Positions 15,402-23,815 of a DNA stretch of 49,491 bases are shown one piece after another. The notes under the pieces were generated by a model. The model was not told where the DNA came from and ran no database searches. It worked only from the letters and a program-made list of their open reading frames with translations. The stretch comes from Flavobacterium sp. (GTDB lineage: Bacteria > Bacteroidota > Bacteroidia > Flavobacteriales > Flavobacteriaceae): positions 1 to 49,491 of the forward strand of contig JAHEHC010000003.1 in assembly GCA_024644805.1 (NCBI GenBank), written 5' to 3'. The stretch's first letter is position 1, and the number at the start of each line of letters is the position of its first letter. The translations under genes and the position numbers were made by a program.

Positions 15402-17219
15402 CTAATTGAATTTTTTATCGATATCGTTTGAACTTATGGTCATCATGACCGGTTTATTTGTTGGTGAGACCGAAGGCTCCTTACAAGCAAACAATTGATT
15501 GATCAAATGCTCCTGCTCTTCTCCATTTAAAGGGGTTCCGGTCTTAATGGCCATATTCTTACTCATGGATCTTGCCAATAGGTCATTCTGACTGAATCCG
15601 GATTCCGGCACTTCCTCTCTAATGTCCTTGATGATCTGTTCCAAAACTGGCTGTATCCTATCTTCCTTCATCACCACAGGAATTCCACTGATCGCAATTT
15701 CATCCTTTTTGCTAAAATTCATCATGAATCCGGTGTGCTCTAATTGTTCCTTGACCTGCTTCAAAACCTCAATCTCATTTATGGAAAAATTCAGTGAAAT
15801 AGGAAATAATAACTGCTGACTCAAGGCCTCCTTAACCGTGATGTTCTTCAGTATTTCTTCATAGAGGATCCGCTGATGTGCCAAATTCTGGTGAATTACC
15901 AGCATTCCACTCTTTATAGGGCTGATGATATATTTATTATGGATCTGAAATGTGCTCTTATGGGTCTCCTCTTTCTTCCCTTCGAATAGTTTTCCGGTCA
16001 CTTCCTCACTTTCAAATTTGATCTCCTCAAGATCCAGGCTTTTATCTTCCTGGTTGAGGCCAACATACATGGCTTCCCAAGCTGGATTTGCCGATTTCTT
16101 AGAAGGGGCTGATCTAAAAGGGTTGAAATTCCTATCGACTTCTATGGTGGGTTGAGAGGCCTTTTTTCCATGATATTCGTAAGGGGTATCCAACTGAACA
16201 TCGGTATTGAAATCGATTGCGGGAGCAATACTGAATTGCCCCAGGCTATGTTTCACCGTTGAACGGATCATGGCATAGATAGCCTGTTCATTATCAAACT
16301 TCACCTCGGTCTTGGTGGGATGAATATTTATATCGATCGATTTTGTGTCCAAATACAGGTAGAGAAAATAGCCCGGAAATGCTCCTTCTTTTATCAGTCC
16401 TTCGTAGGCCGACACTAATGCGTGATGCAGGTAGGGACACTTTACAAAGCGATCGTTCACAAAGAAGAACTGTTCTCCCCGGCTCCTTTTTGAAAATTCT
16501 GGTTTTATTACGAAACCATTGACCTTTACGATCTCAGTCTCCTCAGATACAGGAACTAATTTTTCATTGGTCTTGGAACCGAATATGGTCACGATTCGTT
16601 TTCTTAAATTGGAAACAGGAAGGTCGAATACCTTACTGTCATTATGCAACATTGAGAATTTGATCTTGGGATGGGCCAATGCGATCCGATGGAATTCATC
16701 GATGATATGCCTTGTTTCTACCGCATCACTCTTAAGAAAATTCCTTCTCGCCGGAATGTTGAAGAACAGGTTTTTCACCGATATTGATGTCCCCTTGGGT
16801 GTTACGAAAACATCTTGAGAGATCACTTTACTGCCTTCGATCTGCAATCTGGACCCCAATTCCTGGTCCTCCTGTTTTGTTTTTAGATCCACATGGGCAA
16901 TAGCGGCTATCGAAGCCAGCGCTTCTCCTCTAAACCCCTTGGTGTGTAGGTTAAACAAGTCTTCTGCGGACTTGATCTTTGAAGTGGCATGCCTTTCAAA
17001 GCTCAATCGTGCATCGGTTCCGCTCATACCCATGCCATTGTCGACAACCTGGATCAATGTCTTTCCGGAATCCTTTACGATGAGTTGTATTTCTGTCGCC
17101 TGAGCATCGATGGAATTCTCCATCAATTCCTTGACCACTGAGGCAGGACGTTGGACAACTTCACCGGCAGCGATCTGATTGGCTACGTGATCGGGTAATA
17201 ACTTGATGATATCTGCCAT
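15402..17219 (-). CDS. mutL: DNA mismatch repair protein MutL
   Basis: MutL couples mismatch recognition by MutS to strand removal. The N-terminal GHKL ATPase is complete: KELMENSIDAQA, VDNGMGMSGTDARLSFERHATSKI and TKGFRGEALASIAAIAHV. The transducer domain with NDRFVKCPYL and NIHPTKTEVKF is also complete. A low-complexity linker (about residues 340-430) leads to the dimerisation domain. The endonuclease motifs there are degenerate: HQNLAHQR (443-450) stands where DQHAxxER is expected, SKNMAIK (553-559) replaces the CHxAIK zinc motif, and SPTNKP replaces CPHGRP. Total length of 605 residues is normal. It lies two bases downstream of a small membrane-protein gene and abuts the rhomboid gene. 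Confidence 0.94.
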   Translation of the reverse strand: MADIIKLLPDHVANQIAAGEVVQRPASVVKELMENSIDAQATEIQLIVKDSGKTLIQVVDNGMGMSGTDARLSFERHATSKIKSAEDLFNLHTKGFRGEALASIAAIAHVDLKTKQEDQELGSRLQIEGSKVISQDVFVTPKGTSISVKNLFFNIPARRNFLKSDAVETRHIIDEFHRIALAHPKIKFSMLHNDSKVFDLPVSNLRKRIVTIFGSKTNEKLVPVSEETEIVKVNGFVIKPEFSKRSRGEQFFFVNDRFVKCPYLHHALVSAYEGLIKEGAFPGYFLYLYLDTKSIDINIHPTKTEVKFDNEQAIYAMIRSTVKHSLGQFSIAPAIDFNTDVQLDTPYEYHGKKASQPTIEVDRNFNPFRSAPSKKSANPAWEAMYVGLNQEDKSLDLEEIKFESEEVTGKLFEGKKEETHKSTFQIHNKYIISPIKSGMLVIHQNLAHQRILYEEILKNITVKEALSQQLLFPISLNFSINEIEVLKQVKEQLEHTGFMMNFSKKDEIAISGIPVVMKEDRIQPVLEQIIKDIREEVPESGFSQNDLLARSMSKNMAIKTGTPLNGEEQEHLINQLFACKEPSVSPTNKPVMMTISSNDIDKKFN

Positions 17220-17221
17220 GT

Positions 17222-17503
17222 TTAAAAGAAGATGCTTAGGTCGAAATCGATCACAAAAAGAAATATAAGGGTCAGTATTGAAATGATAATTAACAACCTG
17301 ATATTGGTAGCCTTATCAGAAGATTGACGAAGATCATGCCAGGCATCTTTAAACTTTGATTTCAATCCCTTACCTTCCCCTACCGTCTTTCTGTAATCAT
17401 CAAATTTATGCTTTATATGATACGGGTTTCCATCACCCTGATCATCGTAATAACGTGGCGTGTAATTAAATCGTTTATTCTTCCTGAGTTTTAATAGTCC
17501 CAT
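17222..17503 (-). CDS. Small tail-anchored membrane protein, conserved flavobacterial type
   Basis: This 93-residue protein has a basic, tyrosine-rich soluble N-terminus (RFNYTPRYYDDQGDGNPY) and a single C-terminal hydrophobic segment at about residues 69-92, so it is probably tail-anchored. I recall near-identical small proteins in flavobacteria being labelled as a riboflavin synthase beta subunit. Nothing in this sequence supports that: the real ribH lies just upstream on the same strand and is complete. The label probably spread from proximity. It ends two bases before mutL and probably shares its transcript. Function unknown. Confidence 0.75.
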   Translation of the reverse strand: MGLLKLRKNKRFNYTPRYYDDQGDGNPYHIKHKFDDYRKTVGEGKGLKSKFKDAWHDLRQSSDKATNIRLLIIISILTLIFLFVIDFDLSIFF

Positions 17504-17603
17504 TTCAACTTAACCAATGATTTCTTTCCGAATATAGCACTTCATATTAAATTGAAGTCCCGGATGCGATCTGATTTATAAAAATTTCAGATAGTCAATG
17601 TTC

Positions 17604-17611
17604 CAAAGTTA
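17604..17611 (-). promoter_or_regulatory. Candidate -7 box for the small membrane protein/mutL/rhomboid unit
   Basis: Read on the minus strand this is TAACTTTG, matching TAnnTTTG. It lies in the 184-base gap between ribH and the small membrane-protein gene and would give a leader of roughly 90 bases. No clear -33 element. I see nothing else in this gap. Confidence 0.42.
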
Positions 17612-17687
17612 CTTAAAAACAAAAACATTCCCTTTTTTGGATTCTTAAAAAATGTTAACAAGGTAAAAGGCGAACTAAAAGCGAATT

Positions 17688-18185
17688 TTAAAATTTGGCA
17701 TCCTTGCGTAGTTGTGCCATTTTAACAGCTGCTATAGCCGATTCGACTCCTTTATTTCCATGCTTACCACCGCTTCTATCAATGGCCTGTTGAAGTGTAT
17801 CATCGGTTAGAACGCAGAAAATGACCGGGATCTGACTTTGCACATTCAGGTCTTTGATGCCTTGTGCGGTGGCCTGACAAACAAAATCAAAATGCTTGGT
17901 CTCTCCTTGTATCACACTTCCAATGGCTATAATTGCATCGAGCATATCGTAACTCTGTTGCATTTGTTTGCAGCCGTAGACCAATTCAAAACTGCCGGGA
18001 ACATTCCACCTAACGATATTTTCCTTTATAGCACCGCATTCCAGGAATGCATCAAAAGCTCCTTGAAACAAATTTTCTGTGATCTTTGGGTTCCATTCAG
18101 AAACAACGATCCCAAACCGAAAATTCTTCGCGTTTGGGATCGATGCCTTATCGTAAGTCGATAGATTTTTAATTGATGTTGCCAT
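17688..18185 (-). CDS. ribH: 6,7-dimethyl-8-ribityllumazine synthase
   Basis: RibH condenses 5-amino-6-ribitylaminouracil with 3,4-dihydroxy-2-butanone 4-phosphate, the penultimate step of riboflavin synthesis. The substrate-binding segments are in order: SEWNPKITENLF, GSFELVYGCKQM, IGSVIQGETKHFDFV with the catalytic histidine H98, and GKHGNKGVESA near the C-terminus. The 165-residue length is normal for a subunit of the lumazine-synthase capsid. The ATG overlaps the preceding gene's stop in TAATG. No FMN riboswitch lies upstream, since the gene is inside a coupled pair. Confidence 0.95.
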   Translation of the reverse strand: MATSIKNLSTYDKASIPNAKNFRFGIVVSEWNPKITENLFQGAFDAFLECGAIKENIVRWNVPGSFELVYGCKQMQQSYDMLDAIIAIGSVIQGETKHFDFVCQATAQGIKDLNVQSQIPVIFCVLTDDTLQQAIDRSGGKHGNKGVESAIAAVKMAQLRKDAKF

Positions 18186-18952
18186 TATTCTTTCATGGCC
18201 TGAGCCTTTCCTTCATATATGATCGCTTTGCTCATTTCAGGAGCATTTGGAAAATCTTCTGTGATTGTTTTAAAATGACCCAGAGCCTGATCCACTTTCC
18301 CCAAGTTCAATGCGGTGATCCCAGCCTTCAATAAAAATCGTGGGGTAGTTACCTCATTCGTTTTCATGCTTGCTGCTTCCTCATAGTATTTCAAGGCTTC
18401 TTCATTTTGATTCAATTGAACAAAAGCATCGCCAATGGCTCCTTTGGCCAATGGTCCCAGCATCTGATCACTGCTTTTGAAATCATCCAGATGTTTGATC
18501 GCTTCCTGATACTTATTGGTATTCAAGTAGGCCATTCCTGCATAATAGTTGGAAAGATTTGCGGCATCTGTTCCTCCATAGTTATCGATGATATCCAAAA
18601 ACCCGTATTTACCTTCTCCACCTGATAAGGAAAGATTGAACAAGGAGTCCTTCACAGGAGCGGTCAATGCTTGTTCATAATACTTCTGAGCCTGATACAT
18701 CTCACTGATCGCTTCAGATTCTTTCGGTGTTTGAATGAATTGTTGATATCCCAGGTAACCTAAAACGCAAATTGCAATAACTCCAACAACGCTTAAGATC
18801 GTTTTTTGATTCTTCTCTACCCAAGCTTCCGTCTTAGATGCGGTTTCATCCAGTGTACTGAAAACTTCTGCAGTCGTACTTCCCTCTTCAATCTGTGCTT
18901 GTCTATCGGCTTTATTCTTAGGTTTATAGCCTTTTTTCTTATACGTTGCCAT
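18185..18952 (-). CDS. Tetratricopeptide/YfgM-like membrane protein
   Basis: This 255-residue protein has a lysine-rich cytosolic N-terminus, one transmembrane segment at about residues 50-71 (TILSVVGVIAICVLGYLGYQ) and a C-terminal region of TPR-like helical repeats (AMAYLNTNKYQEAIKHL, NEEALKYYEEA, LNLGKVDQALGHFKTI). This is the layout of YfgM-type proteins, which in E. coli sit beside the SecYEG translocon and pass substrates to periplasmic chaperones. The match is in architecture, so a translocon role is inference. The gene overlaps ribH by one base (TAATG) and is preceded by a good -7 box at 18974-18981. Confidence 0.8.
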   Translation of the reverse strand: MATYKKKGYKPKNKADRQAQIEEGSTTAEVFSTLDETASKTEAWVEKNQKTILSVVGVIAICVLGYLGYQQFIQTPKESEAISEMYQAQKYYEQALTAPVKDSLFNLSLSGGEGKYGFLDIIDNYGGTDAANLSNYYAGMAYLNTNKYQEAIKHLDDFKSSDQMLGPLAKGAIGDAFVQLNQNEEALKYYEEAASMKTNEVTTPRFLLKAGITALNLGKVDQALGHFKTITEDFPNAPEMSKAIIYEGKAQAMKE

Positions 18953-18973
18953 AATTTAACTTTGTTAAGTCTG

Positions 18974-18981
18974 CAAAAATA
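18974..18981 (-). promoter_or_regulatory. Candidate -7 box for the TPR gene and ribH
   Basis: The minus strand reads TATTTTTG, a full match to TAnnTTTG. It lies 21 bases upstream of the ATG at 18952, so transcription would start about 15 bases before the codon. The remaining sequence to recF (18982-19101) shows only an imperfect TAATTTGC at about 19028 that might serve recF. Confidence 0.5.
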
Positions 18982-19101
18982 AAATTTTTATTAGATATTA
19001 ATAGCACAACTATTTATTATTTTTCAATAATTTGCGACAGGTTTAACGCCACAGACCGGAATTCTCATTTTACAAGATACCCTGGTAATTAAAGAAGCCG
19101 T

Positions 19102-20205
19102 ATGATCTTAGATGAATTATCTCTTCTGAACTATAAGAATTTTGAATCATTGAATCTACAATTCGATCCCAAGATCAATTGCATTGTAGGCAATAATGGT
19201 AAGGGAAAGACCAATATTCTCGATGCCATATATCACCTGTCGTTTGGTAAGAGTTATTTCAATCCGATCACCAGTCAGAATATAAAACACGGCGAGGACT
19301 TCTTTGTGATTGAGGGATCATATACAAAGAAAGATCGAGAAGAAAAGATCGTGGTCAGTGCAAAAAAGGGGCTAAAGAAATTGATCAAACGAAATGGGAA
19401 GATCTATGATCGATTCAGTGAGCATATTGGTTTTTTACCACTGGTGATCATCTCACCGGCAGATCGGGATCTGATACTTGAAGGCAGTGAGACCAGAAGG
19501 AAATTCATTGATGGTGTGATCTCTCAAGGTGATTCAGCCTACCTTAAATCGTTGATCGCTTATAATAAAGTCCTTTCACAGCGGAATTCATTGCTTAAAT
19601 ATTTTGCAGTGAATAATACACACAATCAAGACACCCTGGACATCTATAATGAACAGTTGGATGACCTTGGCACCAAGATCCATAAAAAAAGAAAGTCTTT
19701 CCTCAATACGCTATTACCTATCTTCGAGGATCATTATAATATGATCAGCAATACCATTTCAAATAATGATCATGAACAGGTTGAATCCATTGGCCTGAAG
19801 TATAAGAGTCAGTTGAACGAACAGGACCTGCTAAGCCTTTTGCAAGAGAATACCCAGAAGGACAAACTGCTACAATACACCAATTACGGTATCCATAAGG
19901 ATGATCTATTATTTGAGATCAATGGACATGCAATCAAACGATATGGATCTCAAGGACAGCAGAAATCATTCATCATAGCATTGAAATTGGCACAATTTGA
20001 TTTTATCAAAGAGAAGAGTAAGGAAAATCCCATACTTTTATTGGACGATATTTTTGATAAGTTGGATGAGTTGCGCGTAGAGCAGATCATAAAATTGGTA
20101 GATGAAGAGAAGTTTGGTCAAATTTTTATCAGTGACACCCATCCGGAAAGGACCGAATCGGTGATCAAAAAGATCCATCAAACCTATTCGATGTATCGTT
20201 TATAA
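19102..20205 (+). CDS. recF: DNA replication and repair protein RecF
   Basis: RecF is an SMC-like ATPase that, with RecO and RecR, loads RecA at single-strand gaps. The Walker A motif GNNGKGKT is at residues 30-37. The ABC signature GSQGQQKSF and the Walker B/D-loop [13 protein letters not shown] lie toward the C-terminus, with coiled-coil-like sequence between. The 367-residue length is typical. The ATG at 19102 places the first strand [12 protein letters not shown] directly at the N-terminus, as in other RecF proteins. The DUF721 gene follows ten bases after its stop. Confidence 0.95.
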   Translation: MILDELSLLNYKNFESLNLQFDPKINCIVGNNGKGKTNILDAIYHLSFGKSYFNPITSQNIKHGEDFFVIEGSYTKKDREEKIVVSAKKGLKKLIKRNGKIYDRFSEHIGFLPLVIISPADRDLILEGSETRRKFIDGVISQGDSAYLKSLIAYNKVLSQRNSLLKYFAVNNTHNQDTLDIYNEQLDDLGTKIHKKRKSFLNTLLPIFEDHYNMISNTISNNDHEQVESIGLKYKSQLNEQDLLSLLQENTQKDKLLQYTNYGIHKDDLLFEINGHAIKRYGSQGQQKSFIIALKLAQFDFIKEKSKENPILLLDDIFDKLDELRVEQIIKLVDEEKFGQIFISDTHPERTESVIKKIHQTYSMYRL

Positions 20206-20215
20206 AGGACAAGCA

Positions 20216-20512
20216 ATGGCAAAGAGACAAAGAGACCATAAACCCATTAGCAATGTGCTGAGCGATTTTATCAATTCAAACCGCTTACAGGAGGGATTGG
20301 ATAAAGTATCGGTCAATGACGCTTGGAAAAAAGTAATGGGCAAGGCCATTATGAACTATACTACTGCGGTACAATTGGAAGGAGACACCTTGTACGTTCA
20401 ATTGAGCTCCTCGGTACTTAGAGAGGAATTAAGCTATGGTCGGGAAAAGATCATTAAGATGATCAATGAGGAATTGGGTAAGGAATTGATTGGTAAATTA
20501 GTTTTACGATAA
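20216..20512 (+). CDS. DUF721 family protein
   Basis: This small 98-residue basic protein has the DUF721 pattern: an N-terminal helix, VNDAWKKVMGKAIMNYTTAV, the strand LEGDTLYVQLSSSVLREELSYGREKII, then an amphipathic helix. Members often sit beside recF or dnaA and resemble the zinc-less part of DciA-like helicase loaders. That link is family knowledge and this copy is shorter than DciA. It follows recF by ten bases and is closed by the terminator at 20515-20545. Confidence 0.85.
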   Translation: MAKRQRDHKPISNVLSDFINSNRLQEGLDKVSVNDAWKKVMGKAIMNYTTAVQLEGDTLYVQLSSSVLREELSYGREKIIKMINEELGKELIGKLVLR

Positions 20513-20514
20513 AT

Positions 20515-20545
20515 AAAAACGCCTTCATTTCTAAAGGCGTTTTTT
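20515..20545. terminator. Bidirectional rho-independent terminator between the DUF721 gene and ndk
   Basis: AAAAACGCCTT (20515-20525) and AAGGCGTTTTT (20534-20544) form an 11-bp stem around an eight-base loop. There is a T run on the plus-strand side and, because of the leading A run, also on the minus-strand side. It starts two bases after the DUF721 stop and lies 68 bases past the ndk stop, so it can end both convergent transcripts. Confidence 0.9.
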
Positions 20546-20550
20546 ATGTA

Positions 20551-20573
20551 GCCTGTTCGAGCGCAGTCGAGAA
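20551..20573. repeat. Short interspersed repeat-like sequence
   Basis: The stretch GCCTGTTCGAGCGCAGTCGA with its following GAA contains two TCGA half-sites in a partial inverted arrangement (CTCGACTGCGCTCGA on the minus strand). It is GC-rich next to AT-rich DNA and resembles the TCGA-containing units after mutB. I recall such elements in flavobacterial intergenic DNA, which needs checking. It occurs once in this window. Confidence 0.45.
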
Positions 20574-20613
20574 TTTATGAAATCGGCTGAACCCTATATT
20601 ATCATATTCTCAG

Positions 20614-21033
20614 TTAAAACATTTCCCTGCCTGAAAAGTGAAATGCACCCTCTATTGCTGCGTTCTCGTCACTATCACTTCCATGAACGGCGTTCTCTCC
20701 AATTGAAGTCGCATACAATTTTCTGATGGTTCCTTCGGCTGCTTCAGCAGGATTGGTCGAACCTATAAGTGTTCTGAAATCCTCAACGGCATTTGATTTT
20801 TCAAGGATAGCTGCAACAATAGGACCCCTGGTCATGTATTCTACCAATTCACCATAGAAAGGGCGCTCTTTATGGATGGCATAGAATTCCTTAGCATCAT
20901 CCGTTGTCATTTGGGTCAGTTTCATAGCTACGATTCGAAAACCTGCCGATGTTATCTTTTCCATAATGGCACCGATATTTCCCTTTTCAACACTATCGGG
21001 CTTTAACATAGTAAATGTTCTGTCTGTTCTCAT
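20614..21033 (-). CDS. ndk: Nucleoside-diphosphate kinase
   Basis: Ndk transfers the terminal phosphate from ATP to nucleoside diphosphates and balances NTP and dNTP pools. The 139-residue protein has the opening [18 protein letters not shown] and the phosphohistidine H117 in [14 protein letters not shown], which is the family signature. The segment [31 protein letters not shown] is also diagnostic. Its own promoter box lies 16 bases upstream of the ATG, and the shared terminator with the DUF721 gene is downstream. Unambiguous. Confidence 0.97.
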   Translation of the reverse strand: MRTDRTFTMLKPDSVEKGNIGAIMEKITSAGFRIVAMKLTQMTTDDAKEFYAIHKERPFYGELVEYMTRGPIVAAILEKSNAVEDFRTLIGSTNPAEAAEGTIRKLYATSIGENAVHGSDSDENAAIEGAFHFSGREMF

Positions 21034-21049
21034 GTGTTTAATTTTTTTG

Positions 21050-21057
21050 CAAAAATA
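21050..21057 (-). promoter_or_regulatory. Candidate -7 box for ndk
   Basis: The minus strand reads TATTTTTG, matching TAnnTTTG, with 16 bases to the ATG at 21033. The expected leader is therefore about ten bases and has no room for a normal ribosome-binding site. Confidence 0.52.
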
Positions 21058-21092
21058 TAGATTTAGGATTCATAAACAAGTGATATGGGACT

Positions 21093-22145
21093 TTAATATT
21101 CTTGTTCAAGAACATCAAAGAGTTTATTGTTCTCTCCTCTTATTTCTATTCTGACTTTTCTTTTCTGAAAATTAAATTTTAAAATCCCGAAATTGAGCTG
21201 TCTCACCTGATCTCCTACCCTATATCTATTTGGTTCAAAAGGAGAATCAGGATACGTTTTGGTCATTCCGCTGGAAGTAAAATCGATCAATGGATAATCC
21301 AGTCCATCGATCTCAGTTTTGGAAATTTCAGCTAAATGCCGGTCACCACTTAATATGATTATATTCCTGGCCTTTGCATTTTTAATGACTTCCTTCATCT
21401 TGGCTACTTCATTGGGGAAATTTCCCCATTTTTCCCAACCATGTTCATCGGCCAGGAATTGGATACTGCTCACGATCAATGTGAAATCTGCCTGATCATC
21501 CTCCAATTCTTCTGTTAGCCATTTCCATTGCGTCTCTCCCAATATCGTTCCAAAATGATCTTCATCCCATGCCTCATACCTCCATCCTTCCTTATCACTT
21601 TTCTTTAATTCATCCCTGAAATATCGGGTGTCCAGGAGTATCACTTTGATCGATCCTGAGCGATTGGCAAATCGATGGGATTGGTATACTCCTTTTTGAT
21701 TTCTAAGAGGATCATCCTTTGATATTCCTAAGAAATCGAGGAGTACTTGCTGGGACTCATCTTTCATCTCCCATTCTTTACCGGCATCGTTCTTTCCATA
21801 ATCATGATCATCCCAAGTCCCTATTACGATGGAACTGGACACCAATCGGGCATATTCAGGGTGATCCAAAACTTTTTGGTAATCAGACCTCATCTTATCC
21901 ATATCGTTCGTATCTGCATAGACATTATCCCCTCCCCAGATAAATACTTCAGGGTCGTGATTCAGTATAGGGCTCCATAAGGGTTGCTCCATATCCTGAT
22001 CGCTACAGCTAACAAACACCATGGTGAATATATCATTTATACTATCTGATATGATCTCCTTTTGTTGATCACTTGAAGGCGCTTTTGTTTTTTCATTACA
22101 GGATATAAAAATCAATATACCGAGTAAAAGGGTTATATTTTTCAT
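21093..22145 (-). CDS. Lipoprotein of the PhoD-like alkaline phosphatase family
   Basis: This is a metallophosphoesterase of the PhoD family, probably a secreted phosphodiesterase or phosphatase. A lipoprotein signal (ILIFISC, Cys at residue 16) starts the 350-residue protein. The metal-binding segments follow in order: FVSCSDQD, WGGDNVYADTND, GTWDDHDYGKNDAG, LDTRYFRDE and ILSGDRHLAEISK. All expected Asp/His ligand positions appear filled. Substrate is not evident; relatives act on phosphodiesters in teichoic acids, phospholipids or nucleotides. It is divergent from nrnA with a 97-base shared promoter region. Confidence 0.9.
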   Translation of the reverse strand: MKNITLLLGILIFISCNEKTKAPSSDQQKEIISDSINDIFTMVFVSCSDQDMEQPLWSPILNHDPEVFIWGGDNVYADTNDMDKMRSDYQKVLDHPEYARLVSSSIVIGTWDDHDYGKNDAGKEWEMKDESQQVLLDFLGISKDDPLRNQKGVYQSHRFANRSGSIKVILLDTRYFRDELKKSDKEGWRYEAWDEDHFGTILGETQWKWLTEELEDDQADFTLIVSSIQFLADEHGWEKWGNFPNEVAKMKEVIKNAKARNIIILSGDRHLAEISKTEIDGLDYPLIDFTSSGMTKTYPDSPFEPNRYRVGDQVRQLNFGILKFNFQKRKVRIEIRGENNKLFDVLEQEY

Positions 22146-22166
22146 AATTAGACAATTTTAATACTT

Positions 22167-22174
22167 CAAAATTA
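22167..22174 (-). promoter_or_regulatory. Candidate -7 box for the PhoD-like gene
   Basis: The minus strand reads TAATTTTG, a full TAnnTTTG match, 21 bases from the ATG at 22145. It lies in the divergent spacer shared with nrnA. Confidence 0.5.
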
Positions 22175-22208
22175 GTTATTCTATATCACAAAAAAATTGA
22201 ATTAGTCG

Positions 22209-22216
22209 TATATTCG
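22209..22216 (+). promoter_or_regulatory. Weak candidate -7 box for nrnA
   Basis: TATATTCG differs from TAnnTTTG at one position and lies 26 bases before the nrnA ATG, back to back with the box for the PhoD-like gene. Confidence 0.35.
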
Positions 22217-22242
22217 CCACAATTACCGAAAAGGTATTTAAA

Positions 22243-23265
22243 ATGAATTTAGAAATTACTTCTAAAGTTAAGGAACTCCTTAAATCTTCAAGGAAAATTG
22301 TAGTAGTAGGACATAAGAATCCAGATGGGGATGCCATAGGTTCTTGCCTCGGTCTGGCTAATTATCTAAAGCAAAAAGGACATCAGATTTCCGTGATGAT
22401 GCCGAATGATTTTCCAGATTTCCTTAAGTGGATACCGGAAGCCGATTCGATCCTGAATCATGAAAAGAACCCTGCTAAATGCAATAGGATCATTGATAAA
22501 TCGGACCTGATCTTCACTTTGGATTTCAATGCTTTGGACCGAACCGGTGAACTTCAGGGATCGCTTGAGAGTTCCAATTCCGATTTTATCATGATCGACC
22601 ACCATCAGGACCCTGACACCTATGCCAATGTTACCTATAGTGATGTTTCCATCTGTTCTACCTCTCAGATGGTGTTCCATTTCATTGAATCATTAAACGA
22701 TCTTGATGCCATAAACAAAAATATAGCTACCCAACTCTATGTTGGGATCATGACCGATACCGGATCTTTTCGATTTCCTGCAACCGATTCTACTACCCAT
22801 AATGTGATCGCCATGCTGATCGATCGGGGAGCAGATAATGCATTCATACATCAGAGTGTCTATGATACCAACACTCCACAGAGAATTAAATTGTTGGGTA
22901 CTGCTTTGAATAACCTAACCATACTCAGTGAATACAATACAGCATTCATAACGCTGAGCTTGGATGAACTCTCCCAGCATGATTTTAAAAAAGGAGATAC
23001 TGAAGGTTTTGTGAACTATGCTCTCTCGATAAAGGGGATCAACTTTGGACTCATATTCATTGAGGGATTACAAGAGAATTTCATCAAGATCTCACTAAGA
23101 AGTAAAGGTTCATTTTCGGTCAATGATTTTGCAAGAAACCATTTCAATGGTGGAGGTCATATCAACGCTGCAGGAGGAAGATCGGACAAATCATTAGAAG
23201 ACACCATTACTTATTTTATTAGTATATTGCCTGCCTATAAAGAATCTCTAAGCTATGAGTCGTAA
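22243..23265 (+). CDS. nrnA: DHH-DHHA1 phosphoesterase, NrnA-like
   Basis: NrnA-type enzymes degrade very short RNA oligomers and dephosphorylate pAp to AMP. The 340-residue protein has the DHH-domain motifs GHKNPDGDAIGS (residues 23-34), FTLDFNALDR, MIDHHQDPD (the DHH signature) and GIMTDTGSFRFPA. The C-terminal DHHA1 domain has NGGGHINAAGGRSD, which binds substrate. It is divergent from the PhoD-like gene and overlaps gldI by 11 bases, so the two are translationally coupled. The bifunctional activity is family knowledge; the alternative is a plain oligoribonuclease role. Confidence 0.92.
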   Translation: MNLEITSKVKELLKSSRKIVVVGHKNPDGDAIGSCLGLANYLKQKGHQISVMMPNDFPDFLKWIPEADSILNHEKNPAKCNRIIDKSDLIFTLDFNALDRTGELQGSLESSNSDFIMIDHHQDPDTYANVTYSDVSICSTSQMVFHFIESLNDLDAINKNIATQLYVGIMTDTGSFRFPATDSTTHNVIAMLIDRGADNAFIHQSVYDTNTPQRIKLLGTALNNLTILSEYNTAFITLSLDELSQHDFKKGDTEGFVNYALSIKGINFGLIFIEGLQENFIKISLRSKGSFSVNDFARNHFNGGGHINAAGGRSDKSLEDTITYFISILPAYKESLSYES

Positions 23266-23812
23266 TATCATACTATATTCCCTTCTGGGAATTTTTATTT
23301 TCTCATGTAAAGGTCCTGAAGCAAGAAGACCGGTACAAAGTACTTCAGGTACTTTTATAAAAGAATCAATAGAGAGAAATAAAAAAATTTACGAGCAGGA
23401 TAAATCGAAGATCTTCGAATTGATGGAAGCCAATCCGGAACACACCTATCTTGCATCAAAAAATGGTTTTTGGTATTACTACCAACAACAGGATTCCATT
23501 TCAGTCCACACACCTCAATTTGGAGATCAAGTAACGTTCTCCTATGATATAAGAGATCTGAATGGCAATACGATACTATCTGAATCCGATCTTGGTTTGC
23601 AGAACTATACGATAGATCAAACCCATCAGGAACTGATATCTGGAATACGGGACGGTATTAAACTTATGAAACTGGGGGAGACCATTACATTCCTATTCCC
23701 ATCCTATATGGCCTATGGATATTATGGCTTGGAAAACAAATTAGGTACCAACGTACCGATACAAAGCACTGTAACATTAAAATCAATAAATCAAAAACAA
23801 GAAAATCAATAG
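23255..23812 (+). CDS. gldI: Gliding motility-associated peptidyl-prolyl isomerase GldI
   Basis: GldI is an FKBP-type lipoprotein required for gliding in Flavobacterium johnsoniae, thought to help fold other envelope gliding proteins. The lipobox IFSC puts the lipidated cysteine at residue 18. The flavobacterial GldI opening (ARRPVQSTSGTFIKESIERN) follows, then an FKBP-like domain at about residues 80-180 with IRDGIKLMKLGETITFLFPS and AYGYYG. The 185-residue length fits. The start overlaps nrnA by 11 bases, and another PPIase gene begins three bases after the stop. Presence of gldI suggests, but does not prove, gliding; other gld genes are not in the window. Confidence 0.87.
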   Translation: MSRNIILYSLLGIFIFSCKGPEARRPVQSTSGTFIKESIERNKKIYEQDKSKIFELMEANPEHTYLASKNGFWYYYQQQDSISVHTPQFGDQVTFSYDIRDLNGNTILSESDLGLQNYTIDQTHQELISGIRDGIKLMKLGETITFLFPSYMAYGYYGLENKLGTNVPIQSTVTLKSINQKQENQ

Positions 23813-23815
23813 ACT

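Noticed and set aside
17504-17687. FMN riboswitch or second rib gene next to ribH
   Set aside because: No conserved riboswitch sequence is visible and the gap lies downstream of ribH, not upstream.
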